Assembly: GCF_005860795.2 (NCBI RefSeq)
Contig: NZ_CP058350.1
Location: 808,001 to 872,000, forward strand
DNA: 64,000 nucleotides
From: Peteryoungia desertarenae
GTDB taxonomy: Bacteria; Pseudomonadota; Alphaproteobacteria; Rhizobiales; Rhizobiaceae
Direction of reading: 5' to 3'
Every line of letters begins with the position of its first letter. Positions within the stretch are counted from its first letter, which is position 1. Made by a program: the position numbers and the translations under genes. A model generated the notes under the pieces. It was not told the DNA's origin and searched no databases. It worked only from the letters and a program-made list of their open reading frames with translations. Of this stretch, positions 1 through 7,976 are shown piece by piece.

Positions 1-675
1 GATGATGAAGCGATTGCTCGACGCCTTCTGGATCAGCAGGTGGAAGCGCTCATCGAGCTCGGAGAATTCCGTGTAGCGGTTGTCGATATCGGCCAGCAGC
101 GCATGATGCTCGGCCTCCACGTCTTTCAGATCACCCCAGGCCGGGTGATCGGCGGCAAGATGAACAAAGCTCGCCGCCGACCGCAACTCGAACATCTCGC
201 GCACTTCTGTCAGTTCAAGGGCAAATTCGCGGGTGAAACCCTTCAGGACCCAATGACTGTTTGGCCGCTTTTCAATCAGACCGAAACGGCTGAACCGGAT
301 CAGGAACTCCCGCACTGATGTCGTTCCGATCCCGATGTCGCGTGCAAGTTCCAGCTCGTTGATCTGCATGCCCGGCTGTGCGCCGCCAGCAAGTATCCGT
401 CGCATGAAACTGCGCTCGATGATGTCGGATAGCGAACTTGTTTCCTCGCTTGGAAAATAGTCCTCCTGCACCGGACGCCGAAGAACCGTCTTCTCTCGCT
501 TGTCCCAGGCAATCAGCCCGGTTTCGCCCAGCCGCCCGAGAACGGCTCTCACAGTCGTACGGCTGACCCCCAGGCGCGAACAAAGCTCCGGCTCAGATGG
601 CAGACTATCCGCTTCCTGGATGACGTCCAGCATACGGTTGAAGGCATCTTTGAAGACGGTGTTTTGTTTGGCCAT
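1..675 (-). CDS. GntR/FCD transcriptional regulator with two winged-helix domains (C-terminus beyond window)
   Basis: Reading leftward from the ATG at 675, 225 codons stay open to the window edge. Residues about 6-65 form a GntR-type winged helix (LPSEPELCSRLGVSRTTVRA). Residues about 84-150 form a second, different winged helix (INELELARDIGIGTTSVREF, then a wing). From about residue 150 an FCD ligand-binding domain begins, with the metal/ligand-type stretch ELDERFHLLIQKAS at the edge. FadR-type regulators normally carry one winged helix, so the tandem arrangement is unusual. The gene is divergent from the UxaA-family gene, across a 244-bp region with a palindrome overlapping the promoter, so it probably represses the sugar locus in the absence of its inducer (inference). 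The C-terminal FCD residues are not visible. Confidence 0.85.
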   Translation of the reverse strand, partial: MAKQNTVFKDAFNRMLDVIQEADSLPSEPELCSRLGVSRTTVRAVLGRLGETGLIAWDKREKTVLRRPVQEDYFPSEETSSLSDIIERSFMRRILAGGAQPGMQINELELARDIGIGTTSVREFLIRFSRFGLIEKRPNSHWVLKGFTREFALELTEVREMFELRSAASFVHLAADHPAWGDLKDVEAEHHALLADIDNRYTEFSELDERFHLLIQKASSNRFII

Positions 676-843
676 GATCAGTTCAACCGCACAAGAGCGA
701 TGGTCCCACAGAGTGAAGGCTTGAGCTTTAAGCGTTCAGGATGCGACTTGCAAACCGGCTTGCGACCGACATCACCGACACCTTTTCACGTCCGCAGCTC
801 TCACCGGGAAACCAGCCCCGGGCTTCCGGCTTCATAATAGCCA

Positions 844-876
844 TTGACGAAAATCTGTCTATTGTCGATAAAAGAC
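844..876 (+). promoter_or_regulatory. Putative promoter and GntR operator of the sugar-acid operon
   Basis: TTGACG (844-849), 17 bases, then GATAAA (867-872) resembles a sigma-70 promoter. ATTGTCGATAAAAGAC at 861-876 overlaps the -10 and contains an imperfect inverted repeat (TTGTC ... GACAA). Nearly the same 16-mer lies at 4063-4078 before the transporter genes. An operator overlapping the -10 fits repression by the divergent GntR protein. Binding is inferred, not shown. Confidence 0.5.
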
Positions 877-919
877 AAAAAGCAGAGCGACGAAACACGT
901 CGCAAGGGAGAAACATCCG

Positions 920-2425
920 GTGAATCAAGCGGCCTGTATCCTGTTGTCGCCAGAAGACAATGTTGCCGTCACGACCATCGCCCTGGAGGCGGGATCTGTC
1001 CTGCCGGGCGGCGCAATTGCGGCAGTCAGTGTCGACCCTGGTCACAAGATCGCGGTGCGCCCCGTCGCAAAGGGCGAACCGGTCGTGAAATATGCGCAGG
1101 CTATCGGCCGCGCGACAACTGACATTGCCGCAGGCGATCATGTTCACTCCCATAATCTGGCCTTTGATCAGGACCGCCTTTCGGTCAGCGGCATCGCCAA
1201 TCCGGAACAGGCGACGGACGCAGACAAGGCCCGTACCTTCATGGGCTATCGCCGAACCGATGGTCGGGCCGCCACCCGCAATTATATCGGCATCATCGCC
1301 AGCGTGAACTGTTCCACCACCGTCTGTCGCGCCATTGCCGACGCAGCCAACCGGACAATCCTGCCCCATTACGAGGGTATCGATGGTTTCGTGCCGATCG
1401 TTCACGATCAGGGTTGCGGCATGAGTTCCACCGGCGACGGGATGCGTACGCTCCATCGAACGATAGCCGGTTACACGAGACACGTGAACTTCGGCGGCGT
1501 GCTGATGGTCGGCCTCGGCTGCGAGGTCAATCAACTGACGCTTTACGGGCAAAGCGGTGCTGGCGCTTCCAAGCGGCATTTCAACATCCAAGATGCCGGC
1601 GGCTCCCGCCGCGCTGTCGAAAACGCACTTTCGATCCTCAAGGAGATTGCCGCCGAAGTCGGCACGATGCGCCGCGAGCCGATTCCTGTCAGCGAAATCA
1701 TCGTCGGCCTGCAATGTGGCGGCTCTGACGGTCTGTCGGGCATCACTGCAAACCCCGCTTTGGGCGTCGCCGTGGACCTGCTTGCCGGCGTCGGCGGCAC
1801 GGCTATCCTGTCGGAAACCTCCGAGATCTACGGCGCCGAGCACCTGTTGCGCAGCCGCGCCATCAATGAGGATGTAGCAACCAGGCTTGACGGGTTGATC
1901 TCCTGGTGGGAGGCCTATGTTGCCCAGCACGGCGCTTCCCTCGACAACAACCCCTCGCCCGGCAACAAGAAGGGCGGGTTGACGACAATTCTGGAGAAGT
2001 CGCTGGGTGCCGTGGCCAAAGGTGGACGCTCTCCACTGACTGCCGTCTATAACTACGCAGAACGCGTGACCGAGCACGGCCTCGTTTTCATGGATACGCC
2101 AGGCTACGATCCCGTCTCGGCGACGGGTCAGGTTGCCGGTGGGGCCAATGTCATCGCGTTTACCACCGGTCGGGGCTCATGCTTTGGCTCGCGCCCCGTC
2201 CCCTCGATCAAGCTCACCAGCAACACCGCTCTCTACCGATCCATGGAGGAAGACATGGACATCGATTGCGGCGTGATCGCTTCCGGCGATGCGAGTGTCT
2301 CGGAGATGGGACGCGCCATCTTCGACCTGATCATCGAAACGGCGTCCGGGCAGAAAACGAAGAGCGAATTGTTCGGATATGGCGACAATGAATTTGTGCC
2401 CTGGCATCTCGGGGCAACCCTTTAA
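920..2425 (+). CDS. UxaA-family dehydratase (altronate/galactarate dehydratase superfamily)
   Basis: 501-residue protein, close to UxaA/GarD length. Residues about 1-95 form the N-terminal SAF domain. The rest is the catalytic D-galactarate dehydratase/altronate hydrolase domain with family cysteine motifs: NCSTTVCRAIADAA, HDQGCGMSS, GLGCEVNQ and LQCGGSDGLSGITANPA. The family dehydrates sugar acids to 2-keto-3-deoxy acids using iron. The start is GTG at 920, after an AAGGGAG ribosome site at 904-910. Its partners are an L-fucose/aldose dehydrogenase-like AKR and a FucU mutarotase. In Campylobacter jejuni a UxaA homologue sits in the fucose oxidation locus, so the substrate here may be L-fuconate, L-galactonate or a similar aldonate rather than altronate (inference). 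Confidence 0.88.
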   Translation: MNQAACILLSPEDNVAVTTIALEAGSVLPGGAIAAVSVDPGHKIAVRPVAKGEPVVKYAQAIGRATTDIAAGDHVHSHNLAFDQDRLSVSGIANPEQATDADKARTFMGYRRTDGRAATRNYIGIIASVNCSTTVCRAIADAANRTILPHYEGIDGFVPIVHDQGCGMSSTGDGMRTLHRTIAGYTRHVNFGGVLMVGLGCEVNQLTLYGQSGAGASKRHFNIQDAGGSRRAVENALSILKEIAAEVGTMRREPIPVSEIIVGLQCGGSDGLSGITANPALGVAVDLLAGVGGTAILSETSEIYGAEHLLRSRAINEDVATRLDGLISWWEAYVAQHGASLDNNPSPGNKKGGLTTILEKSLGAVAKGGRSPLTAVYNYAERVTEHGLVFMDTPGYDPVSATGQVAGGANVIAFTTGRGSCFGSRPVPSIKLTSNTALYRSMEEDMDIDCGVIASGDASVSEMGRAIFDLIIETASGQKTKSELFGYGDNEFVPWHLGATL

Positions 2426-2430
2426 AGGGC

Positions 2431-3471
2431 ATGGCAACAGGATTTGACGGGATGAAAACGAGACGCATCGGGAAAACCGACCTCGAAGTGACCGAATACA
2501 GCTTCGGGACCGCACCGCTGGGTGGCATGTATCGCGCCTGCCCGCGCGACATCGCCATGGCAACGCTGCAGTCGGCCTGGGACCACGGCATCCGCTATTT
2601 CGACACAGCACCGCATTACGGTTTTGGTCTGGCCGAGCGCTATGTCGGCGATTTCCTGCGCGACAAGCCTGAGGGAAGCTACGTGCTCTCCACCAAGGTT
2701 GGTCGGCTTCTGAAGCCTGTCCCGAAGGATCAGATTCCGAAGCTCGGCTTCGTCGACCCCCTCTCCTTCAAGCTGGTCTATGACTACAGCTATGACGGCA
2801 TCATGCGCTCGGTCGACTTCAGCTATGCGCGCCTTGGCCTCAATCGCATCGAAATGCTCTTTGTCCACGACATTGGCGTCTATACCCACGGACGGGAGGC
2901 AAATGACCGCTATGTCAGGCAGTTGCGCGACGGCGGCTACAGGGCGCTTGAGGAACTGAAGTCATCAGGGGCGATCAAGGCATTCGGTCTTGGCGTCAAT
3001 GAAGTTCCAGCCTGTCTGGAGATGATGGCGGACATCGATATCGATGTCATCCTTTTGGCCGGACGTTATTCCCTGCTCGATCGCTCGGCCGTAGACGAAC
3101 TGCTGCCGCTCTGCGAAAAGCGCGGCACCTCCATCACTGTCGGCGGTGTCTTCAATTCCGGGATCCTTGCAACAGGACCGGTCCCGGGGTCCCATTTCGA
3201 CTATACACCGGCCAGCGAGGAGGTCTTGAACAAGGTGCGGTCCATGGAGGCTCTAGCAAGCGAGATGGGCAAGCCACTGGCCCAGATTGCTCTGCAGTTC
3301 CCGCTCCATCATCCCACCGTCGCCTCGGTGATCATCGGGACCGCCAGACCCGAAAGCCTGAACCGAAACATGGCGCTGACAAAGGAGGAATTGCCGGACA
3401 CTGCATTTGCCCCCTTTGACCCCTTCACCCTGGTTGCACCTCCGCTCGGCGACGCGCCCGTTCGAGAATAG
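2431..3471 (+). CDS. Aldo/keto reductase, L-fucose / D-threo-aldose 1-dehydrogenase-like
   Basis: About 340-residue single-domain TIM-barrel AKR. The catalytic tetrad is visible: Asp and Tyr in FDTAPHYGFG, Lys in LSTKVG, His in LFVHDIG. The C-terminal NADP region IIGTARPESL is intact. Subfamily resemblance (MKTRRIGKTDLEVTEYSFGT at the N-terminus) is to L-fucose, L-galactose and D-threo-aldose dehydrogenases, which oxidise the sugar at C1 to a lactone. The start could be ATG 2431 or ATG 2452. The latter matches the usual family N-terminus. It lies 5 bases after the dehydratase gene and 11 before fucU, so it is in the same transcript. No lactonase is encoded nearby. Confidence 0.85.
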   Translation: MATGFDGMKTRRIGKTDLEVTEYSFGTAPLGGMYRACPRDIAMATLQSAWDHGIRYFDTAPHYGFGLAERYVGDFLRDKPEGSYVLSTKVGRLLKPVPKDQIPKLGFVDPLSFKLVYDYSYDGIMRSVDFSYARLGLNRIEMLFVHDIGVYTHGREANDRYVRQLRDGGYRALEELKSSGAIKAFGLGVNEVPACLEMMADIDIDVILLAGRYSLLDRSAVDELLPLCEKRGTSITVGGVFNSGILATGPVPGSHFDYTPASEEVLNKVRSMEALASEMGKPLAQIALQFPLHHPTVASVIIGTARPESLNRNMALTKEELPDTAFAPFDPFTLVAPPLGDAPVRE

Positions 3472-3482
3472 GGAGAAGACGC

Positions 3483-3953
3483 ATGTTGAAGGGCATTCAT
3501 CCACTGCTCGGGCCGGATCTGCTCCATGCGATTGCATCCATGGGCCACGGGGATGAAATCGTCATTGCGGACGGCAACTTTCCAGCCAGTACGCTGGGTC
3601 CGCCGGTCATCAGAGCCGACGGCCTGGGTGCCGTCGCGATACTGGAAGCGATCCTGCACCACATGCCGCTCGATCAGTTTGTCGATGAGACCGCCTGGAC
3701 CATGCAGGTTGTCGGCGATCCGGAGGCTGTCCCGGAAATATGCAATGAATTTTCCGGTGTGATCCGGAGACTGGCGGGAGACTTCCATCTGGCTTCGCTG
3801 GAGCGCTTCGCCTTCTACGAGCGGGCGGCACAGGCGGCCTACATCGTTGCGACGACGGAGCTTCGGATCTACGGCAACATCATCCTGAAGAAGGGGGTTG
3901 TGTACCCACACGAAATCCACGGACAGGCGTCTTCCACGCCTTCGGCAGCCTGA
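3483..3953 (+). CDS. fucU: RbsD/FucU family sugar mutarotase
   Basis: 156 residues. It starts MLKGIHPLLGPDLLHAIASM followed by GHGDEIVIADGNFP, the family signature containing the catalytic His/Asp. FucU and RbsD interconvert anomers of fucose or ribose after uptake and feed the correct anomer to the dehydrogenase. It is the third gene of the dehydratase-AKR-mutarotase operon. A good AGGGAGAAG ribosome site precedes ATG 3483. The specific sugar cannot be read from the sequence, but FucU next to an aldose 1-dehydrogenase favours a 6-deoxy-hexose or related sugar. Confidence 0.85.
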   Translation: MLKGIHPLLGPDLLHAIASMGHGDEIVIADGNFPASTLGPPVIRADGLGAVAILEAILHHMPLDQFVDETAWTMQVVGDPEAVPEICNEFSGVIRRLAGDFHLASLERFAFYERAAQAAYIVATTELRIYGNIILKKGVVYPHEIHGQASSTPSAA

Positions 3954-4062
3954 GACAGGAGAGGAGATACCTGCATTAGGAAATGACGATAATCAGGTGA
4001 CGGAGGGCACTTGAGTCGCTTGCATAAGCGGATTGTCTAGGCTAGCCTGCCTCGAAATGTTT

Positions 4063-4078
4063 TTTATCGATAAAGGTC
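4063..4078 (+). promoter_or_regulatory. Putative GntR operator upstream of the ABC importer genes
   Basis: TTTATCGATAAAGGTC contains the perfect 12-bp palindrome TTTATCGATAAA (4063-4074). It matches the 861-876 site at 12 of 16 positions, sharing the core TCGATAAA. It lies 68 bp before the solute-binding-protein start. I saw no third copy in non-coding DNA of the window. Confidence 0.5.
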
Positions 4079-4145
4079 AAGACGGTTGCGTTCTGCGGCT
4101 TGACCTCGAACCGGAGGAACAGGGCGCATTGTGAGGAGAACCCAA

Positions 4146-5135
4146 ATGTCACTGTTGAAGAGCATGCTTTCTCGTCGTGCATTCGTCGGCGTCGCCGGTG
4201 CGGCGCTGATGACAACCATGATGCCGGTCGCTTCATCGGCTCAGGACGTCACGATCCCCATCATCGTCAAGGACACCACATCCTTCTACTGGCAGATCGT
4301 TCTGGCCGGCGCCCGTCAGGCGGGCAAGGATCTCGGCGTCAACGTGCCGGAGCTGGGTGCCCAGTCCGAATCCGATATCAATGGCCAGATCACCATCCTG
4401 GAAAACGCCGTGGCAGGAGGTCCGGCTGCCGTTGTCATCTCACCCACCGAATTCAAGGCTTTGGGCGCTCCGATCGATGAAGCCGCAAAATCCGTCCCGA
4501 TCATCGGTATCGACTCTGGCGCAGATTCGCAGGCCTTCACCTCCTTCTTGACAACCGACAACGTCCAGGGCGGACGCATCGCTGCTGACGGTCTGGCAGC
4601 GGCCATCGAAGCCGCCACCGGCAAAGTCGAGGGTGAAATCGCAATCATTACCAGCCTGCCGGGTGTCGGTTCGCTTGACCAGCGCCGCGAGGGCTTCCTT
4701 GACCAGATCAAGACAAAGTATCCGGGCCTGACAGTCGTTGCAGACCGCTTTGCCGATGGCCAGGCAACCACCGGTCTCAACATGATGACCGACCTGATCA
4801 CGGCGAACCCGAACCTTGTCGGGGTTTTCGCCTCCAATCTGATCATGGCACAAGGCGTCGGTCAGGCGATTGCCGAAAACAAGCTTGGCGACAAGATCAA
4901 GGTCATCGGCTTTGACTCGGATGAAAAGACGGTCGGATTCCTCAAGGAAGGCGTCCTTGCTGGCCTCGTTGTGCAGGACCCCTATCGCATGGGTTATGAT
5001 GGCGTGAAGACGGCTCTTGCCGTCTCGAAGGGCGAGAAGGTCGAAACCTTTGTCGATACGGGTGCCAATCTCGTCACCCAGGCCAACATGGCAGATCCCA
5101 AGATCGACGCCCTCTTGAACCCCAAGGTCAACTGA
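4146..5135 (+). CDS. Sugar ABC importer, periplasmic substrate-binding protein (RbsB type)
   Basis: 329 residues from ATG 4146, chosen over the in-frame GTG at 4131 because GAGGAG at 4132-4137 is an ideal ribosome site for 4146. The N-terminus MLSRRAFVGVAGAALM looks like a twin-arginine-type signal ending around ASSAQ. The mature part is a periplasmic-binding-protein type I fold of the ribose/galactose class (IIVKDTTSFYWQIVLAGARQ; IIGIDSGAD; GVFASNLIMAQGVGQA; VIGFDSDEKT). It captures the sugar for the ATPase and permease encoded downstream. An operator-like palindrome lies upstream, and a strong hairpin follows the gene. Confidence 0.9.
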   Translation: MSLLKSMLSRRAFVGVAGAALMTTMMPVASSAQDVTIPIIVKDTTSFYWQIVLAGARQAGKDLGVNVPELGAQSESDINGQITILENAVAGGPAAVVISPTEFKALGAPIDEAAKSVPIIGIDSGADSQAFTSFLTTDNVQGGRIAADGLAAAIEAATGKVEGEIAIITSLPGVGSLDQRREGFLDQIKTKYPGLTVVADRFADGQATTGLNMMTDLITANPNLVGVFASNLIMAQGVGQAIAENKLGDKIKVIGFDSDEKTVGFLKEGVLAGLVVQDPYRMGYDGVKTALAVSKGEKVETFVDTGANLVTQANMADPKIDALLNPKVN

Positions 5136-5144
5136 TTGCACCAC

Positions 5145-5174
5145 CATGCGCGCGGCGTTGCCGTCGCGCGCATG
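5145..5174 (+). other. Intercistronic hairpin after the substrate-binding-protein gene
   Basis: CATGCGCGCG (5145-5154) pairs perfectly with CGCGCGCATG (5165-5174) around a 10-base loop. No T-run follows, so it is more likely an mRNA 3'-end stabiliser or partial attenuator, allowing higher expression of the binding protein than of the membrane parts, than a full terminator. Confidence 0.55.
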
Positions 5175-5341
5175 CCGATCGCTCGCAAGCCGATGGGGAG
5201 CGGCCTGCAAGCCATCGCTTTTGCCTGATCGCGTTTGATCAAGATGCACATGAAGGCAAAAACTTTGAATGGGAAACGACACCATGCATGAGGGATGAGC
5301 TGTAGGTTCATTCTGAATGTTTTCTGTCGCGGGAGGATCTT

Positions 5342-6895
5342 ATGGCCGGACTTCAGGAGTTGAGCCACAGGCATGATGCGGATCCGCATCTGCGCGAGGC
5401 GGAACAGATAAAGCCGGGAGACCCGATCCTTGAGCTTGTCGACCTCCGGAAGAAATATGGCGGCGTCGAGGCTCTGAAACCGGCCAGCATCACCTTCCTC
5501 GCCGGAGAAATTCACGCCATCGTGGGGGAGAACGGTGCCGGCAAATCCACCCTTATCAAGCTTCTGACCGGAGTAATCCCCCGTACCTCCGGCGAGATCC
5601 GCTGGTGCGGTCGCCCGGTACCTCTCGCAACACCGACGGAGGCGATTTCTCGCGGCATCAACGCCGTCCATCAGGAAGTCGTGCTCTGTGCGGAGCTTAC
5701 GGTGGCCGCCAACATGTTTCTCGGCGACGAACTTCAACGCTACGGCCTGATGCGTCGGCGTGCCATGGCAGAGGCCGCCCAGAATGTCCTGGACGACCTG
5801 GGCTTCAACATTCCGGCGACGGAACGACTTGGCAATCTGACCATCGGCCAGCAGCAGCTCGTCGCGACCGCCAGGGCCGCCATGCGCGGCATCCGCTTTC
5901 TCATCTTCGATGAACCGACCGCCTATCTCACCCGCCAGGAATCCGCACAGCTCTTCCGGCTTATCCGGAGGCTGCAGGCGGACGGCATCACGATTGTCTA
6001 TATCAGCCATCGCATGGAAGAAGTTTTCGAGCTGGCAGATCGCGTCTCGGTCTTGCGGGACGGAACCCATGTCGGGACGCGCAAAATCGCCGAAACCGAC
6101 GAGGCGGAGCTCATTTCGCTGATGATCAATCGTTCGATCGATCAGATCTATCACAAGGAAAAGGTCGCCCTCGGGGACGTGATCCTCGAAACCAGGAGCC
6201 TGTCAGGCCCCGGTTTCCAGGATGTGTCCCTCAGCGTGCGCGCCGGCGAAATCGTCGGCCTTTATGGACTGATCGGTGCCGGGCGCAGCGAGTTCGCGCT
6301 CGGCGTCTACGGACGCCAGAAATGCACCGGTGGCGAGGTCTTCTGGGACGGTCGAAAGGTTGTGATCGACACCGAGAGAAAGGCGATGGATATCGGCATC
6401 GCGCTTGCCCCGGAAAGCCGGCGCGATCAGGGTCTCTGCCTGAACCTTCCGATTGGCTTGAACATCAACTTGCCCGTCTTTGATCGTTTAAGCCGCGGTC
6501 TCACCATTAGTCGCGGCCTCGAAACGGCCAATGCAGATCGTCAGATCGACGATCTCAAGATCAAGACGCCGACCCGTGCCGTCCTGGCTTCCGCCATGTC
6601 AGGCGGCAACCAGCAAAAGATCGTCATTGGCAAATGGCTGAGCCATGGCGCGCGTGTCTTTATCTTTGACGAGCCTACCGTTGGCGTCGATGTCGGTACC
6701 AAGGCAGAGATTTATCGCCTGTTTGGAGAACTTCTCAAACAGGGCGCCGGGATCATCCTGATTTCATCTTATCTGCCGGAGGTCTACGAACTGGCTGACC
6801 GGCTGCATGTCTTCCGCCAGGGACGACTGGTCGCAAGTTACGGGCACCATGAAGCAACACACGAAGACGTACTGACTCAGGCCATCGGCTTATAG
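5342..6895 (+). CDS. Sugar ABC importer, tandem ATPase (RbsA/MglA type)
   Basis: 517 residues with two nucleotide-binding domains. Domain 1 has Walker A GENGAGKST, signature LTIGQQQ, Walker B LIFDEPTAYLT. Domain 2 (from about residue 275) has the degenerate Walker A GLIGAGRSEFA, signature SGGNQQK and FIFDEPTVGVDVG. This asymmetric pair is typical of CUT2 sugar importers. It powers uptake through the permease encoded next. The start is ATG 5342 after GGGAGGATCTT. A 206-bp gap with a hairpin separates it from the binding-protein gene, so expression may be stepped down. Confidence 0.92.
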   Translation: MAGLQELSHRHDADPHLREAEQIKPGDPILELVDLRKKYGGVEALKPASITFLAGEIHAIVGENGAGKSTLIKLLTGVIPRTSGEIRWCGRPVPLATPTEAISRGINAVHQEVVLCAELTVAANMFLGDELQRYGLMRRRAMAEAAQNVLDDLGFNIPATERLGNLTIGQQQLVATARAAMRGIRFLIFDEPTAYLTRQESAQLFRLIRRLQADGITIVYISHRMEEVFELADRVSVLRDGTHVGTRKIAETDEAELISLMINRSIDQIYHKEKVALGDVILETRSLSGPGFQDVSLSVRAGEIVGLYGLIGAGRSEFALGVYGRQKCTGGEVFWDGRKVVIDTERKAMDIGIALAPESRRDQGLCLNLPIGLNINLPVFDRLSRGLTISRGLETANADRQIDDLKIKTPTRAVLASAMSGGNQQKIVIGKWLSHGARVFIFDEPTVGVDVGTKAEIYRLFGELLKQGAGIILISSYLPEVYELADRLHVFRQGRLVASYGHHEATHEDVLTQAIGL

Positions 6896-6981
6896 AAAGC
6901 ACGGCAATTGCTAGGGCGCAAGCAGGCGGGAAGACGAGGGCGCCTTGGCGTCGCGAAAGCAGAAAACAGGGAGACGGACAG

Positions 6982-7953
6982 ATGAGCGTCGAGACCACGG
7001 AAACGACAAAGGCACCGAAAAAGGGGATGAACATCCTGTTCAGCCTCACCTTGCTCGGGCTCTTGTTGTTCATATGGCTCCTCCTTGCCCTGGCCACGGA
7101 CAGTTTCTGGACGCCCAACAATATCAGCAATCTGCTGCGTCAAGGTTCAATGACGGCGATCCTCGCGGTAGGCCAGACCTTTGTCATCATCACCGCTGGC
7201 ATTGATCTCTCCGTCGGCGCGATCGTCGGCTTTAGCAGTGTTATCATTGCCTGGTTGATTACCGCCGGTGTACCCGTCTGGCTGGCGATCATCCTGACCC
7301 TGCTGATGGGCGTTGCGATCGGCATGTTCCATGGCTTCGGCATCGTTCGCATGGGTCTGCCGCCCTTCATCATTACGCTCGCAACGCTGACGTCCCTGCG
7401 CGGCATCGGGCTTCTTATTACCAACGGTTCAACAATCTCGATCCCGAGTGGCGCCTTCACAGCCTTTGCAAGGGCGGATTTCCTCGGCGTGCCAAGCCTC
7501 TTCTGGATGGTGCTTGTGGTGGCCATACCCGCCTTCATCTTCCTGCATCTCAGCCGCTGGGGACGCTATCTTTTTGCCGTCGGCTCCAACAGCGAAGCGG
7601 CGCGCCTGTCTGGCGTCAATGTCAACCGGACGATCTACATGGCCTATATCCTCTCGGCCACCTGCGCTGCCTTTGTTGGTATACTGCTGGCATCGCGTAT
7701 CGGCATTGGTAATGCCACCCAGGCAGAAGGCTGGGAGTTGCAGGCAATCGCATCTTCCGTCATCGGCGGCACAAGCCTTTTCGGGGCCGTGGGATCGGTC
7801 CACGGGCCACTGCTTGGTGCCTTCATTCTGGCCACGATCAACAACGGCGCCAACCTGCTGAACGTGAACTCCTTCTGGCAACGCATCATCACCGGCTTCC
7901 TGATCATCCTCATCGTTTACTTCGATCAGTTGCGCCGTCGGCGGCAGCGTTAG
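6982..7953 (+). CDS. Sugar ABC importer permease (RbsC type)
   Basis: 323 residues, highly hydrophobic with about 8-10 membrane segments. It has the BPD_transp_2 family pattern: LRQGSMTAILAVGQTFVIIT, GIDLSVGAIVGFSS, and GTSLFGAVGSVHGPLLGAF near the C-terminus. Permeases of this class work as homodimers or heterodimers with an RbsA-type ATPase. Only one permease gene is present, implying a homodimer. It lies between the ATPase and the alcohol dehydrogenase, all on one strand, and is probably co-transcribed. Confidence 0.92.
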   Translation: MSVETTETTKAPKKGMNILFSLTLLGLLLFIWLLLALATDSFWTPNNISNLLRQGSMTAILAVGQTFVIITAGIDLSVGAIVGFSSVIIAWLITAGVPVWLAIILTLLMGVAIGMFHGFGIVRMGLPPFIITLATLTSLRGIGLLITNGSTISIPSGAFTAFARADFLGVPSLFWMVLVVAIPAFIFLHLSRWGRYLFAVGSNSEAARLSGVNVNRTIYMAYILSATCAAFVGILLASRIGIGNATQAEGWELQAIASSVIGGTSLFGAVGSVHGPLLGAFILATINNGANLLNVNSFWQRIITGFLIILIVYFDQLRRRRQR

Positions 7954-7976
7954 TCGAATATCGATCGGACCACGAC

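Noticed and set aside
728..2077. 449-codon open frame on the minus strand
   Set aside because: It is antisense to the UxaA-family gene, which has clear family motifs; the mirror frame is open because of GC-rich codon bias and has no domain.
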